Made by a program: the position numbers and the translations under genes. This document shows positions 28,635 through 38,256 of a stretch of 64,000 bases of DNA, one piece after another; the first letter of the stretch is position 1; each line of letters opens with the position of its first letter. Source of the stretch: Paucibacter sp. B2R-40 (lineage in GTDB: Bacteria > Pseudomonadota > Gammaproteobacteria > Burkholderiales > Burkholderiaceae_C). Where the stretch lies: positions 37,645 to 101,644 of the forward strand of contig NZ_JAJIRP010000015.1 in the NCBI RefSeq assembly GCF_025717555.1, in the 5' to 3' direction. The notes below the pieces were generated by a model. The model had not been told where the DNA came from. It did no database searches and worked only from the letters and a program-made list of their open reading frames with translations.

Positions 28635-28667
28635 TAAAAAAGCCGTCGCGAACGGTCGCGACGGCTT
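28635..28667 (-). terminator. Rho-independent terminator of the small lipoprotein gene
   Basis: AAGCCGTCGCGA (28640-28651) pairs perfectly with TCGCGACGGCTT (28656-28667) around an ACGG loop. On the minus strand TTTTTTAC follows. It ends the gene whose stop is at 28692. Confidence 0.93.
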
Positions 28668-28691
28668 CCCAGCCCATGAGCTCAGGCAGCC

Positions 28692-29108
28692 TCAGTGAGC
28701 TGCGGCCTTGGGCTTGCTGTCTTTGGCCTCGGCCTTGTCTGCGGATTTTTCAGCCGCTTTCTCGCCACCTTTCGCCTTGGGCTTAACGTCCTCTTCCGGC
28801 TCGGCGCCCGGCTTGACCACCGGCGTACGCGGCACTACCGGTGCTACGCCCTCCAGTTTGTTCTCGCGCATGTATTCGTCCATCTCCTTCCAGCCATTGA
28901 AGACAGCTGCCTTCTGCGCCTTGGGGTTGAGCGTGTAGCAGTCCTCAATCGCGCGCAGCGCATGGCGGCAGGCGCTACCGATGGCCTTGCCCTCGGCCTC
29001 CTTGATGGCGGCTAATTTGGCGGGATCTTCAATACCGAGTTGCTCGCAACCTGTCATCAAGACTAGCGCGAGCAACGGCACAGCACGGAGCGTGAACACT
29101 GATTTCAT
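28692..29108 (-). CDS. Small lipoprotein with Lys/Ala-rich tail
   Basis: The 138-residue product has a lipoprotein signal with lipobox LMTGC. Residues 25-95 are a small charged domain with two Cys (SACRHALRAIEDCYTLNP), which may form a disulphide. The tail from about 95 is low-complexity, rich in Lys, Glu, Ala and Pro, as in proteins that reach through the periplasm or touch peptidoglycan. I do not recognise a family. It lies just downstream of htpX on the same strand and has its own terminator. Confidence 0.78.
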   Translation of the reverse strand: MKSVFTLRAVPLLALVLMTGCEQLGIEDPAKLAAIKEAEGKAIGSACRHALRAIEDCYTLNPKAQKAAVFNGWKEMDEYMRENKLEGVAPVVPRTPVVKPGAEPEEDVKPKAKGGEKAAEKSADKAEAKDSKPKAAAH

Positions 29109-29160
29109 ATGCCTTTATCGGCCCGTTAAGTACCCGCTTGAGTCAGCCCGCAGTTGCACA

Positions 29161-30009
29161 TCAGCGGCGCTGCGCCATTTCCATCAAGCGTGCGACCCGC
29201 TCTTCGGTGGCCGGGTGGGTGCTGAACAAGCCGGCCAGGCCCTTGCCAGAGAGCGGATTCATGATCATCATTTGCGCCGTCTCGGGATGGCGTTCGGCAG
29301 CGGCCATCGGGATGCGCTGAGCGAAGTTGTGGATCTTGGTCAAGGCCGAAGCCAAGGCTTGCGGGTCGCCGGCAATCTCGGCGCCGCCGCGGTCGGCCTC
29401 GAACTCACGCGCGCGGCTGATCGCCATCTGGATCACGCTGGCGGCCAAGGGCGCCAGAATCATTACCAACAAGCCGACCAGTGGATTGCTGGAGCGGCCC
29501 TCACTATTGCGCCCGCCGAAGAACATCGCGAAATTGGCCAACATCGAGATCGCGCCCGCCATGGTTGCGCTGACGGTGCTGATCAAGATATCGCGGTGCT
29601 TCACATGCGCCAGCTCATGCGCCATCACGCCGCGCAACTCGGCCGCCGACAAAACCCGCATGATGCCGGTGGTGGCGGCCACCGCCGCATGCTCGGGATT
29701 ACGGCCCGTAGCAAAGGCGTTAGGTGCGTCTTCTTCAATGATGTAGACGCGCGGCATCGGCAATTCGGCTCTGGCCGCCAGTTCCTTGACCATGGTGTAG
29801 AACTGCGGCGCCGAGGTCTCGTCGACCTCGCGGGCGTTGTACATCTTCAGTACCAGCTTGTCGGAGAACCAATAGCTGAAGAAGTTCATACCCAACGCTA
29901 CCGTCAGCGCCATCATCATGCCGCTGCGCCCACCTATCATGCCGCCCAGGGCCATGAACAAAGCGGTGATGGCGGCCATCAAAATAGCGGTCTTCATCAA
30001 ATTGAACAT
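29161..30009 (-). CDS. htpX: Membrane zinc metalloprotease HtpX
   Basis: The 282-residue M48 protease degrades misfolded inner-membrane proteins alongside FtsH. Two N-terminal helices are followed by the HELAH zinc motif (in [13 protein letters not shown], near residue 130). Two further hydrophobic helices and the third-ligand motif [10 protein letters not shown] come next. The start is ATG 30009 with AAGGATC upstream; the extra 13 codons above look like leader. It follows fmt by 75 bases in the def-fmt-htpX direction. Confidence 0.95.
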   Translation of the reverse strand: MFNLMKTAILMAAITALFMALGGMIGGRSGMMMALTVALGMNFFSYWFSDKLVLKMYNAREVDETSAPQFYTMVKELAARAELPMPRVYIIEEDAPNAFATGRNPEHAAVAATTGIMRVLSAAELRGVMAHELAHVKHRDILISTVSATMAGAISMLANFAMFFGGRNSEGRSSNPLVGLLVMILAPLAASVIQMAISRAREFEADRGGAEIAGDPQALASALTKIHNFAQRIPMAAAERHPETAQMMIMNPLSGKGLAGLFSTHPATEERVARLMEMAQRR

Positions 30010-30084
30010 AGTGATCCTTTCAAGTTCCGGGGCATGATAACGGCCCAATAGACCGGATCTTATGTCGTGCCAAGAGCGCGAATT

Positions 30085-31041
30085 TCAAGCCGCGAAGCGC
30101 GCTCCGGCCGCAATGGGCTTCGCTTGCAAAAAGGCCTGCGCCGGCAATCGCTTGGCGCCCGCGCGCTGGAGTTCGGTCAAACGCAAGGCCTGCTCGCCGC
30201 AAGCCACCACGACGCCATGCTCATCCACGCCCAAGACCAAACCCGGTTCACCGGCGCCCGCGCAGACTTCGCCACGCCAGCACTTGATTGCCTCGCCGTC
30301 CAACCGCGCCAGGCCACCGGGGAACGGGTCAAAAGCGCGCAAACGACGCTCAATTTCGACGGCCGGCTGCGTCCAATCAATTTGCGCCTCGGCCTTTTCG
30401 ATCTTGTGCGCATAGTTGACGCCCTCTGAGGGCTGCGGTGTAGCTCGCAAATCACCTCCAGCGGCCAAGGCCGCAACGATCATCCGTCCGCCCAATTCGG
30501 CCAGCCGATCGTGCAAGCTGGCCGTGGTGTCGCTCGCAGCGATGGCCACGCGCTCCACCAGCAACATCGCGCCGGTGTCCAAGCCCGCATCCATCTGCAT
30601 GATGGTGATGCCGGTTTCGCTGTCGCCGGCCTCGATCGCCCGGTGGATCGGCGCCGCGCCGCGCCAGCGTGGCAACAGCGAAGCGTGGATATTGAGGCAA
30701 CCGCGCGGCGGAAAATCGAGCACCCACTGCGGCAGGATCAGGCCGTAAGCGGCGACCACCATCACATCGGCCTTTGCATCAAGCAGGGCTTGCCTGGCGG
30801 AGGCAGCCTCTTCCGGGTATTTGCCGTCCAGCCGCAGGCTGCGCGGCTGCGCGACGGCAATGCCATGCTGTAGCGCCAGCTCTTTGACGCTGGAGGCCTG
30901 CAGCTTCATGCCGCGACCGGCTGGCCGATCGGGCTGGGTCAAAACCAAAGGCACGCTAAAGCCAGCATAGAGCAAGGCCGCCAGCGCAGTGGCGGCAAAT
31001 TCGGGCGTGCCGGCAAAAATGACGCGGAGCGGAGCCGTCAT
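30085..31041 (-). CDS. fmt: Methionyl-tRNA formyltransferase
   Basis: The 318-residue enzyme formylates initiator Met-tRNA with 10-formyl-THF. The folate-binding half has [47 protein letters not shown] and [13 protein letters not shown]. The C-terminal OB-like domain is complete. The start lies three bases after the def stop, so the two are one operon. This matches the conserved def-fmt pair. Confidence 0.96.
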   Translation of the reverse strand: MTAPLRVIFAGTPEFAATALAALLYAGFSVPLVLTQPDRPAGRGMKLQASSVKELALQHGIAVAQPRSLRLDGKYPEEAASARQALLDAKADVMVVAAYGLILPQWVLDFPPRGCLNIHASLLPRWRGAAPIHRAIEAGDSETGITIMQMDAGLDTGAMLLVERVAIAASDTTASLHDRLAELGGRMIVAALAAGGDLRATPQPSEGVNYAHKIEKAEAQIDWTQPAVEIERRLRAFDPFPGGLARLDGEAIKCWRGEVCAGAGEPGLVLGVDEHGVVVACGEQALRLTELQRAGAKRLPAQAFLQAKPIAAGARFAA

Positions 31042-31044
31042 CGC

Positions 31045-31563
31045 TCAGCGCCGGCGGCCATCTTCTTCACGCGTCTTTTTCAGCATCTTGGTCTTGATGC
31101 GTTCGCGCTTGAGCGGGCTCAGGTAGTCCACGAACACCTTGCCCATCAAATGGTCCATCTCATGCTGTACGCACACGGCCAACAGCCCTTCGGCGTCGAA
31201 CTCATAGACCTGGCCTTCGCGATTCAAGGCCCGTACCGTGACGCGTGAATAACGCGGTATCTTGTCGTAAATTTGCGGCACCGACAGGCAGCCCTCTTCG
31301 CCCTCCGTGAACTCGGCGCTGGTTTTGATCAGCTCCGGGTTGATCAAAACGCGCGGGTCATCGCGACCCTCCGAGGTGTCCATCACGACCACCCGCTCGT
31401 GCACATCGACCTGGCTGGCCGCCAAGCCAACGCCTTCGGCGCCGTACATGGTCTCCAACATATCGTCGACCAGACGCTGTATGCGGGCATCAACGGCCAC
31501 CACAGCGGTGGCGACGGTGTGCAAACGAGGGTCGGGGTAACGCAAAATATTCAATATCGCCAT
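31045..31563 (-). CDS. def: Peptide deformylase
   Basis: The 172-residue metalloenzyme removes the formyl group from nascent proteins. All three family motifs are present: GVGLAASQ (44-51, with Ser at a variable site), EGCLSVP (90-96, metal-binding Cys92) and HEMDH (134-138). The ATG at 31563 is used; a nine-codon extension is not needed. It opens the minus-strand def-fmt-htpX unit and diverges from the LysM-dprA-smg unit. Confidence 0.96.
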   Translation of the reverse strand: MAILNILRYPDPRLHTVATAVVAVDARIQRLVDDMLETMYGAEGVGLAASQVDVHERVVVMDTSEGRDDPRVLINPELIKTSAEFTEGEEGCLSVPQIYDKIPRYSRVTVRALNREGQVYEFDAEGLLAVCVQHEMDHLMGKVFVDYLSPLKRERIKTKMLKKTREEDGRRR

Positions 31564-31806
31564 GATTCTCGCGTTGTGGACGGGGCACAACGTCTATTTG
31601 TAAGTGCTTGCAAGAGGGCGAAAGCCCTTGTTTTGTTCGTTGCGACGGCCTGTTTTTGGGGGCAGAATCGTCGCGGCCGGGTGGATTTTCGCTGAAATGC
31701 GCAAGCTTGGCCGCTTGCGGGTCTATGCGGGCGGCAAATCACCTGTCGCCTGCGCCGTAAAACAAGTCAACCCATTGCCGCATCCCTAGGCGGTAGAGAG
31801 TGCTCA

Positions 31807-33009
31807 ATGCCTTTTTGCGAAAACACGAATCTCCCCCGCCGCACCCTGCTGGGCTTGAGCCTGCGAGCGGCCGGCATTTGCCTCTTGGGCTCGGCACCTG
31901 CGGCCTGGTCGCAGACCTCCACCCTGCCCATCACCGACCAGCAGCGAGCGACAGCCGACCGCGTCGCGCAGGCCGGTGTGCCCTTGAGCGAGTTGGCCCC
32001 AAACGCGCCAGACTCGCACACCGTCAAGCGCGGCGACACGCTGTGGGACATCTCCAAACTGTTCCTGACCAACCCCTGGCGCTGGCCCGAGCTCTGGGGC
32101 ATGAACCGTGAGCAGATCAGCAACCCCCATCTGATCTACCCCGGTCAAATCCTGATGCTGGTCCGCATGGATGGACGCGCCCAGTTGCAACTGGCGCAAC
32201 AGCGCTCAGGTACGCAAGCAGCAGAAGATGATCAATCGGGCAAACTCTCGCCACGAGTGCGCAGCAGCGACTTTGACGGCAACGCCATCACAGCGATCCC
32301 GCTCAATTTGATCGAACCCTTTTTGAATGATGCGGTGGTCTTTGATACCGATGAATTGGCGACGGCGCCGCGCATCGTGGCTACACCCGAGGGACGGGTG
32401 CTCTTGTCACGCGGAGATTTGGCCTATGCGCGCGGAGACCTAAGCCAAGCCACCGATTACCGCGTGTTCCGCAATACCCGCCCGCTGCTGGATCCGAGTA
32501 CCCAGGAGATCCTCGGCTATGAGGCGCCCTATTTGGGCACCGCCGAGTTGAAGCAAGCAGAACAAAGTATTGAGTTGCCGGATGGCAAGGCCGAGATCGT
32601 GCCGGCCACCTTGGTGATCAAGGCTGTACGCCAGGAGATCGGCGTCGGCGACCGCCTCTCACCGGTGCCGCAGCGCAGTTTCTCGCGCTACATCCCCCAC
32701 TCACCTTCGGCGCCGATCAACGGTCAGATTGTTTCGATTTACGGCGAGGGCTTGAACGCGGGCCAGAACCAGATCGTTGCCCTCAACCGGGGCCGGCGCG
32801 ACGGTATCGAGCGCGGCCATGTGCTGGCGCTTTGGCAGCAGGGCCGCAGCATGGTGGACAGCACCAGCGACAAGCGCGAAGTCATCAAATTGCCCGACGA
32901 GCGCCACGGTGTGCTGTTCGTGTTCCAGGTCTACGAGCGGGTGTCTTATGCGCTGATCATCTCGGTCAAGGCTCCCGTCAAGGCCGGGGATAGGTTCAGC
33001 CAACCCTGA
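31807..33009 (+). CDS. Secreted LysM-domain protein
   Basis: The 400-residue protein starts with a twin-arginine-like signal (LPRRTLLGLSLRAAG, then a hydrophobic stretch and APAAWS). A LysM repeat at about 71-118 (HTVKRGDTLWDIS through YPGQILML) should bind peptidoglycan. The remaining 280 residues are a conserved-looking domain with no enzyme motif I recognise. A single LysM protein between def and dprA is a common Burkholderiales arrangement. Location is probably periplasm or envelope. Only a weak AGAGAG precedes the ATG. It is followed by dprA after 16 bases. Confidence 0.85.
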   Translation: MPFCENTNLPRRTLLGLSLRAAGICLLGSAPAAWSQTSTLPITDQQRATADRVAQAGVPLSELAPNAPDSHTVKRGDTLWDISKLFLTNPWRWPELWGMNREQISNPHLIYPGQILMLVRMDGRAQLQLAQQRSGTQAAEDDQSGKLSPRVRSSDFDGNAITAIPLNLIEPFLNDAVVFDTDELATAPRIVATPEGRVLLSRGDLAYARGDLSQATDYRVFRNTRPLLDPSTQEILGYEAPYLGTAELKQAEQSIELPDGKAEIVPATLVIKAVRQEIGVGDRLSPVPQRSFSRYIPHSPSAPINGQIVSIYGEGLNAGQNQIVALNRGRRDGIERGHVLALWQQGRSMVDSTSDKREVIKLPDERHGVLFVFQVYERVSYALIISVKAPVKAGDRFSQP

Positions 33010-33025
33010 TGGCTGGACGCAGCTC

Positions 33026-34150
33026 ATGCTGGCGCGCGATGAATTAGCGGCCTGGCTGCGACTGCTGGAAACTCCCGGCATTGGTCTGGAATCGGCCCGC
33101 CGGCTGCTTGCGCTGACCGGCTCGGCGCAAGCGATCTTTGACTTGCCGGGCGACGCGTGGGCAGCAGCCTTGAGTTCGGCACAGTGCGAGAGCCTGGCCC
33201 GCCCACCCGCCAACTTTGACGATTTGCTGACCCAAACCTGGGACTGGCTGAACGCCGATCCGGCCCATGACATCTTGCTCTTGGGCGATGCCGACTACCC
33301 GGCCGCCCTGCTGCAAACCGCCGACCCGCCCTTGCTGCTGTATCTGCACGGCAAGCGCGAGCTCTTGGGCGATGCCGCGCTGGCCGTTGTTGGCAGCCGC
33401 AACCCGACCGCCCAAGGCCGTGACAACGCCGCTCAGTTCGCGCATGCCTTGAGCAGAGCCGGTCTGAGCATCGTTTCGGGCCTGGCCTTGGGCATTGACG
33501 GCGCCGCCCATCAAGGCGCTTTGGACGGCGAGCGCGAGGGGGGTGCTAGCACCATTGCCGTGCTGGGCACCGGGCTGGACCAGATTTACCCCAGGCGCCA
33601 TCTCAAGCTGAGCCAGGAAATCATCGCGCGCGGCCTCTTGATCAGCGAATACTCGCTGGGCACGCCGGTGCTGCCGCCGAATTTTCCGCGTCGCAATCGA
33701 ATCATTGCGGGCCTTTCGCTGGGCTGCCTGGTGGTCGAGGCGGCGCTGAAGTCGGGCTCGCTGATCACTGCACGGCTGGCCAGCGAGGCCGGTCGCGAGG
33801 TGTTTGCCATTCCCGGTTCGATTCACTCCCCCTTGAGCCAGGGCTGTCATGCGCTGATACGACAAGGCGCCAAACTGGTCGAACGGGTCGAGGACGTGCT
33901 GGAAGAGTTGAAGATGCCGCCCGGCGCTGCTCGCGCGGAGTCGGGCAGCGCCAGCGCACAGGCCCATTTGAGCCGCGAACAAACCCAAGTGTTGAACTTG
34001 ATGGGCTTCGAGCCGGTGAGCCTTGATGGGCTGGCGCAGCGCGGTGGCTGGCCGGTCGCGGACCTGAGCGGGCTTTTGCTGGAGCTTGAATTGAACGGCG
34101 AAATCGCGCGCCTGGCCGGCCAGCTTTTTCAACGCCGCAAGTGCGCCTGA
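33026..34150 (+). CDS. dprA: DNA-processing protein DprA
   Basis: The 374-residue Rossmann-like protein loads RecA onto incoming single-stranded DNA during transformation. Conserved segments VVGSRNPTAQGR, SGLALGIDGAAHQGAL, VLGTGLDQIYP and FPRRNRIIAGLS are intact. The C-terminal 60 residues form the winged-helix domain seen in many proteobacterial DprA proteins. It is 16 bases downstream of the LysM gene and is followed by smg. Confidence 0.95.
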   Translation: MLARDELAAWLRLLETPGIGLESARRLLALTGSAQAIFDLPGDAWAAALSSAQCESLARPPANFDDLLTQTWDWLNADPAHDILLLGDADYPAALLQTADPPLLLYLHGKRELLGDAALAVVGSRNPTAQGRDNAAQFAHALSRAGLSIVSGLALGIDGAAHQGALDGEREGGASTIAVLGTGLDQIYPRRHLKLSQEIIARGLLISEYSLGTPVLPPNFPRRNRIIAGLSLGCLVVEAALKSGSLITARLASEAGREVFAIPGSIHSPLSQGCHALIRQGAKLVERVEDVLEELKMPPGAARAESGSASAQAHLSREQTQVLNLMGFEPVSLDGLAQRGGWPVADLSGLLLELELNGEIARLAGQLFQRRKCA

Positions 34151-34266
34151 CTGCTCGCATAACTGCTGGCAAAGGCGACGCTCAGCCCAAAATCAAGCCC
34201 GTTTAGCCACTTGGAAGCGCTATTTTTCGGTCCGAAGGGCTAAAAGGCCTGCGGTATAGTTGGCCC

Positions 34267-34719
34267 ATGTTTGACGTGCTGGTCTATCTCTACGAAACCT
34301 ATTGGCGTCCGGATGCCTGCCCGGATAACGCCCAATTGACGCGCAAATTGTCGGCCGTTGGATTCGAAAGCGACGAAATCCAAGAAGCGCTGTCTTGGCT
34401 TGAAGGCTTGGCCCAAGGTGCCGCTTCTTATCAAGGGAAACAAAGCGCCTTGAGCTTGCGGGTCTACTCGGTCGCCGAACTGGACCACTTGGGTGAGCTC
34501 TCGGTCGGTTTCATCAGTTTCCTGGAGTCGGCCGGCGTGTTGCCGCCACCGATGCGAGAAATGGTCATAGACCGCGGCATGGCGATTGCCGGCGGCCCTA
34601 TGGATCTGGAAGACCTCAAGATCATCGTCTTGATGGTGTTCTGGAGTCGCGGCGAAGAACCCGATGCGCTGATCTTGGATGAGTTGTTTGTAGCGCCCGA
34701 AGACCGGCTGATCCACTGA
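34267..34719 (+). CDS. smg: Smg family protein (DUF494)
   Basis: The 150-residue acidic helical protein begins MFDVLVYLYETYW and contains ARKLSAVGFE-like and LSWLEGL segments typical of Smg. The family is found beside dprA and topA throughout proteobacteria, but its role is not settled. Here it follows dprA by 116 bases. The usual topA is not next; a tandem-repeat spacer and the convergent DUF1631 gene come instead. Confidence 0.92.
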   Translation: MFDVLVYLYETYWRPDACPDNAQLTRKLSAVGFESDEIQEALSWLEGLAQGAASYQGKQSALSLRVYSVAELDHLGELSVGFISFLESAGVLPPPMREMVIDRGMAIAGGPMDLEDLKIIVLMVFWSRGEEPDALILDELFVAPEDRLIH

Positions 34720-34733
34720 ACCCGGGCCACAAC

Positions 34734-34791
34734 GGTCTAAGCGGCCTAGACGACCAAGACGACTTAAATGACCTAAACGGCCTAAACGGCC
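34734..34791. repeat. Degenerate 9-bp tandem repeat between smg and the DUF1631 gene
   Basis: Six units of nine bases follow each other (GGTCTAAGC, GGCCTAGAC, GACCAAGAC, GACTTAAAT, GACCTAAAC, GGCCTAAAC), then a partial copy GGCCTCAG. The last copy runs into the DUF1631 stop codon at 34792. It separates two convergent genes. Confidence 0.75.
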
Positions 34792-37158
34792 TCAGTTCAG
34801 CAGACGCGCTGGATCCACATCCAATTTGGCCAGCGCATTGCGCGTCGCCTTGACGGTCAAAGATTCGTCTTGCGCCGGCAGCAAGAGACCCGCTTGCAGG
34901 AACGCCGCCATCCGGTTCAACTGGAACAGCACGCCGCGCCCGCTGGCGGTAACAAACAAGGCCATTTGCCGACGCGTACCCCGCCAAGCCAGTTGCACCG
35001 CCTCGTTGCGATTTCGGTAGTCCAACATATACCAGCCGCCGACCTGTAGCTCCTTGGCCCAGGCCAGCATCGCTGGACTGGGATCCGAGCCGCCCTCGGC
35101 CACCACTTCCATACCCTCGGACTCGTGGCCAGACAGATCGCGCACCATGGTTTGGTCGATATCGATCTCGTCGCCGCCTTCCGGCAGCATCGCCTCCAGC
35201 GTTTCAAGCTGATCCATCAATTCGTCCAGGCGCTCGCGCGGAATTTGTGCGGTCTTGGCGGTAAAGGCCGCCGCCAAGGCATTGTTCAGCGTGCGCACTT
35301 GCTCGTCCTGGCGTTCCACCGCCATGCCGGCCTGGCCCATGCCGTCGCGCAAGGTCTTGAGCAGCGGCGGCAGGCGGCGAATCACCTCGGCCCGCTCCTC
35401 GCGCGACACCTTGGCACTGGCCGACCAAATCAGATCGGCAGCGGCACGCTTCATCAACCGCGTTTGCTCGGACTGCGCGCCGGCCCGCACCGCGGTCACC
35501 GCCAACACGTCGGCCCAGATATGGAACAAAAACTCCCGCACGCCGTCTTGCACCGGCACCGCGCTGAGCATCTTGCGCAGCTCAATCGTGTACTGAATGG
35601 CCAAGGTCTCACGCTGCTCGACCTGCTGGGCCAACGAGACACCATGTTTGGTGGTCAGGTTCTCGTTCTCAAAATAGTTGTCAAGGAACTTCTCGAACTC
35701 GGTCAAGACGGTCTGAAAAACTCGCCGCCCGGTGTCTGGGTAGGCCTCGACCACCTGCACCACGCGCTTGATCTCACGCTCCAGGGGTTCCGGTCCTGAA
35801 ACACCATTGCTGCCCCCCGTGCTGGCACTGAAGCCCATCACGCAAGAGCCCATGCGGTCGATCAACTGCCGCGCCGGATGGTCAGTGGTGGCAAAAAAAT
35901 CGGGCTCGCTGACCGCCACCCGCAGCACCGGCATCTGCAGGCGGGCAAACCAAACCCGCACCGTCGCGGGGATGTGCTCTTCCATCAGGATGCTCTGAAA
36001 CATCATTGCCACCAACTCGATGGTGGCGCGCTCTGCGGGTGTTTCGGCCGCTTGTTTGAGGACTTGCTTGAAGGCTTGATTGCGGGTCTGCAATTCCTCC
36101 AAAACCTGCGGCGCAGCGGCTTCCGGCGCACCAGGCGTCTGCAATGGGGCTCGCTGCAAGGCCTCTTGCGCATGCTTGATGGCGGATGACAGGCGCGGCG
36201 CCAGGCCATGTTTGGCGCCTCCCGCCATCGGTGCCAAGGCCGAAGCGCCCCCGCTCAGCGCGGTCGCATGCGCTTCTAGCCGGGTCGCGGCAAAGGCCGG
36301 CACCTGCCCGCCGACGATGCGCTGCAAGAGCTGCAGGACTTCCTCGGCCTGACTGCTGACGGGGCTGCGCGCAGCGAGTGCGGCAGGATGGCTTGCCGCC
36401 GCTGCCGGAGACAAACCCGAGCCGCCCCGAATCGCCCCGCCGCGTAGCTGCGCTTCGGCCGACTGCCCCGGATACGCCGCAGTTCCTGCCGCCTGAGCCG
36501 CACGGCGGATAAAGGGCCGCAAATCCACTTCAGGCATCACCGACTGCGTGAGCAACCAAGCATTGACTTCGTGATAGGCCTCACCCAGCAACTGCGCAAA
36601 CTCCTGGTGCAGCTCGGTGCGCAGCATCTGCCAGTCGGAGTTGCTCAGGCCGCTACGCGTCCAGGCGTCCAGCACCAGCTTGGCCAGCACATTGGCTCGA
36701 AATAAATCTTGAGGCCCCAACTCGTCTTGCTGCTCCAAGACCTGCATGCGGGTGCGCAGATCGGAGAATTCCCAAGTGGCCTTGTCCATCATCGCCAGCG
36801 CCAGCCGGGAGGCGGTGATTTCGCGCTCGATGGTGTCGTCGTCAACCAGGCTCATCGAGCCCTCGGTATGCACGACTTTGGCTTCGGCGGGTGATTTCTG
36901 GGTGTCAACAATGCCGTAGACCGCCGCATGGCGAATGCCGCTGATGACGCCCGCTTGCCAAGCCGGGCCGTGCCGATTCCAGGACTGCACCCCGTCGCGG
37001 CGCGCCACCATCACCGCGTATTCGGCCGACAGCAACAGCAGCTTGGCGGATGCCTCATTGACCGCTCGCCCTAGCGCCACCAGGCCATGCACCAGTGCCT
37101 CGACGTAGATGCGCCGTGCCTGTGTGGCGAGAGCCTTGTTGCGAGCGGCGACGGTCAT
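34792..37158 (-). CDS. DUF1631 domain protein
   Basis: The 788-residue protein belongs to the DUF1631 family found mainly in beta- and gamma-proteobacteria. It has no signal peptide or clear membrane segment. It is mostly helical, with a Gly/Ala-rich insert at about 220-290. A basic/aromatic C-terminal region (GGWYMLDYRNRNEAVQLAWRGTRRQMALFV) resembles a PilZ-like or beta-barrel end. Function is unknown; fusions with PilZ domains in relatives suggest a c-di-GMP or surface role. It follows secF by 45 bases on the same strand, and its 3' end reaches the tandem repeat. Confidence 0.85.
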   Translation of the reverse strand: MTVAARNKALATQARRIYVEALVHGLVALGRAVNEASAKLLLLSAEYAVMVARRDGVQSWNRHGPAWQAGVISGIRHAAVYGIVDTQKSPAEAKVVHTEGSMSLVDDDTIEREITASRLALAMMDKATWEFSDLRTRMQVLEQQDELGPQDLFRANVLAKLVLDAWTRSGLSNSDWQMLRTELHQEFAQLLGEAYHEVNAWLLTQSVMPEVDLRPFIRRAAQAAGTAAYPGQSAEAQLRGGAIRGGSGLSPAAAASHPAALAARSPVSSQAEEVLQLLQRIVGGQVPAFAATRLEAHATALSGGASALAPMAGGAKHGLAPRLSSAIKHAQEALQRAPLQTPGAPEAAAPQVLEELQTRNQAFKQVLKQAAETPAERATIELVAMMFQSILMEEHIPATVRVWFARLQMPVLRVAVSEPDFFATTDHPARQLIDRMGSCVMGFSASTGGSNGVSGPEPLEREIKRVVQVVEAYPDTGRRVFQTVLTEFEKFLDNYFENENLTTKHGVSLAQQVEQRETLAIQYTIELRKMLSAVPVQDGVREFLFHIWADVLAVTAVRAGAQSEQTRLMKRAAADLIWSASAKVSREERAEVIRRLPPLLKTLRDGMGQAGMAVERQDEQVRTLNNALAAAFTAKTAQIPRERLDELMDQLETLEAMLPEGGDEIDIDQTMVRDLSGHESEGMEVVAEGGSDPSPAMLAWAKELQVGGWYMLDYRNRNEAVQLAWRGTRRQMALFVTASGRGVLFQLNRMAAFLQAGLLLPAQDESLTVKATRNALAKLDVDPARLLN

Positions 37159-37203
37159 AGAGATGGGGCGGGCTGAAGCTAGGTCGAAGAAGCTGAAAGG
37201 ACT

Positions 37204-38238
37204 CTACACCAAGGCTCCGGCGTTTGGATCATCCGGGTCGCCCTTGTTGACCGGCGTATTGACCAAATCCTCGCGCTTCACGCCCAGCCACATCGCAATC
37301 GCTGCGGCCACGAAGACCGAAGAGTAAATGCCGAACAAAATGCCGATGGTCAGTGCAACCGCGAAGTAATGCAGCGTGGGTCCGCCAAAAATCAGCATCG
37401 ACAAGACCATCATCTGGGTCGAGCCGTGGGTGATGATGGTGCGGCTCATGGTGCTGGTGATGGCGTGATCAATCACCTCATGGGTCGTCAGCTTGCGATA
37501 TTTGCGGAAGGCCTCGCGCACCCGGTCAAAAATCACCACCGACTCATTCACTGAATAGCCCAGCACGGCCAACACCGCCGCCAACACCGAGAGCGAGAAC
37601 TCCCACTGGAAGAAGGCGAAGAAGCCCAGGATGATGACCACGTCGTGCAAGTTGGCAATGATGCCGGCGACGGCAAACTTCCACTCGAAGCGGAAGGCCA
37701 GGTAAATCATGATGCCGACCACGGTGGCCAGCAAGGCCTTGGCAGCATCCTGCGCCAACTCGGCGCCGACGGCCGGGCCAACCACCTCGCTACGCGACAG
37801 CTTGATCGGCTCGACGCCGGCGGCGGTCGCGCAGATCTGCTTGCTGATGGACTCGCCCTTGTCACTGATGCTTTGACGCTGGCTGATGGTGCCGGACTCA
37901 GCCCGGCACAGCTCGCCAAAGACCAGATCAACCTGTTCAGTCTGCTTGATGTCGGTGCGCAATGGCAGGCGGATCATCACATCGCGCGTGCTGCCGAAGT
38001 TTTGCACCTGCACCTCGCCAAAGCCGAGCTTCTCGACGATCTGGCGGGTTTTTTCAATATCGGCTGCTTGCGCGTATTCAGCCTCGATCACCGTACCGCC
38101 GGTGAACTCAATCGAAAAATGCAGCGGGCGTGTGATCAAGAAGAACACCGCAGCGGCAAAGGTCAGGAAGGAGATGACGTTGAAGATCAACGCATGCTTC
38201 ATCAGCGGGAGATCCCGCTTGATACGGAACAATTCCAT
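37204..38238 (-). CDS. secF: Protein translocase subunit SecF
   Basis: The 344-residue membrane protein has six helices and one periplasmic domain. It begins MELFRIKRDLPLMKHALIFN and contains the SecF signature FSIEFTGGTVIE and, late, RVREAFRKYRKLT. With SecD and YajC it uses the proton gradient to help Sec-dependent export. It begins 18 bases after secD. Confidence 0.96.
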   Translation of the reverse strand: MELFRIKRDLPLMKHALIFNVISFLTFAAAVFFLITRPLHFSIEFTGGTVIEAEYAQAADIEKTRQIVEKLGFGEVQVQNFGSTRDVMIRLPLRTDIKQTEQVDLVFGELCRAESGTISQRQSISDKGESISKQICATAAGVEPIKLSRSEVVGPAVGAELAQDAAKALLATVVGIMIYLAFRFEWKFAVAGIIANLHDVVIILGFFAFFQWEFSLSVLAAVLAVLGYSVNESVVIFDRVREAFRKYRKLTTHEVIDHAITSTMSRTIITHGSTQMMVLSMLIFGGPTLHYFAVALTIGILFGIYSSVFVAAAIAMWLGVKREDLVNTPVNKGDPDDPNAGALV

Positions 38239-38256
38239 TTTTCTAGCTCCGTCTTA

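Noticed and set aside
31611..31637. GNRA-loop hairpin AGGGC-GAAA-GCCCT followed by T-rich DNA
   Set aside because: It lies between divergent def and LysM starts with no gene ending there, and the stem is only five pairs. Not called a terminator.
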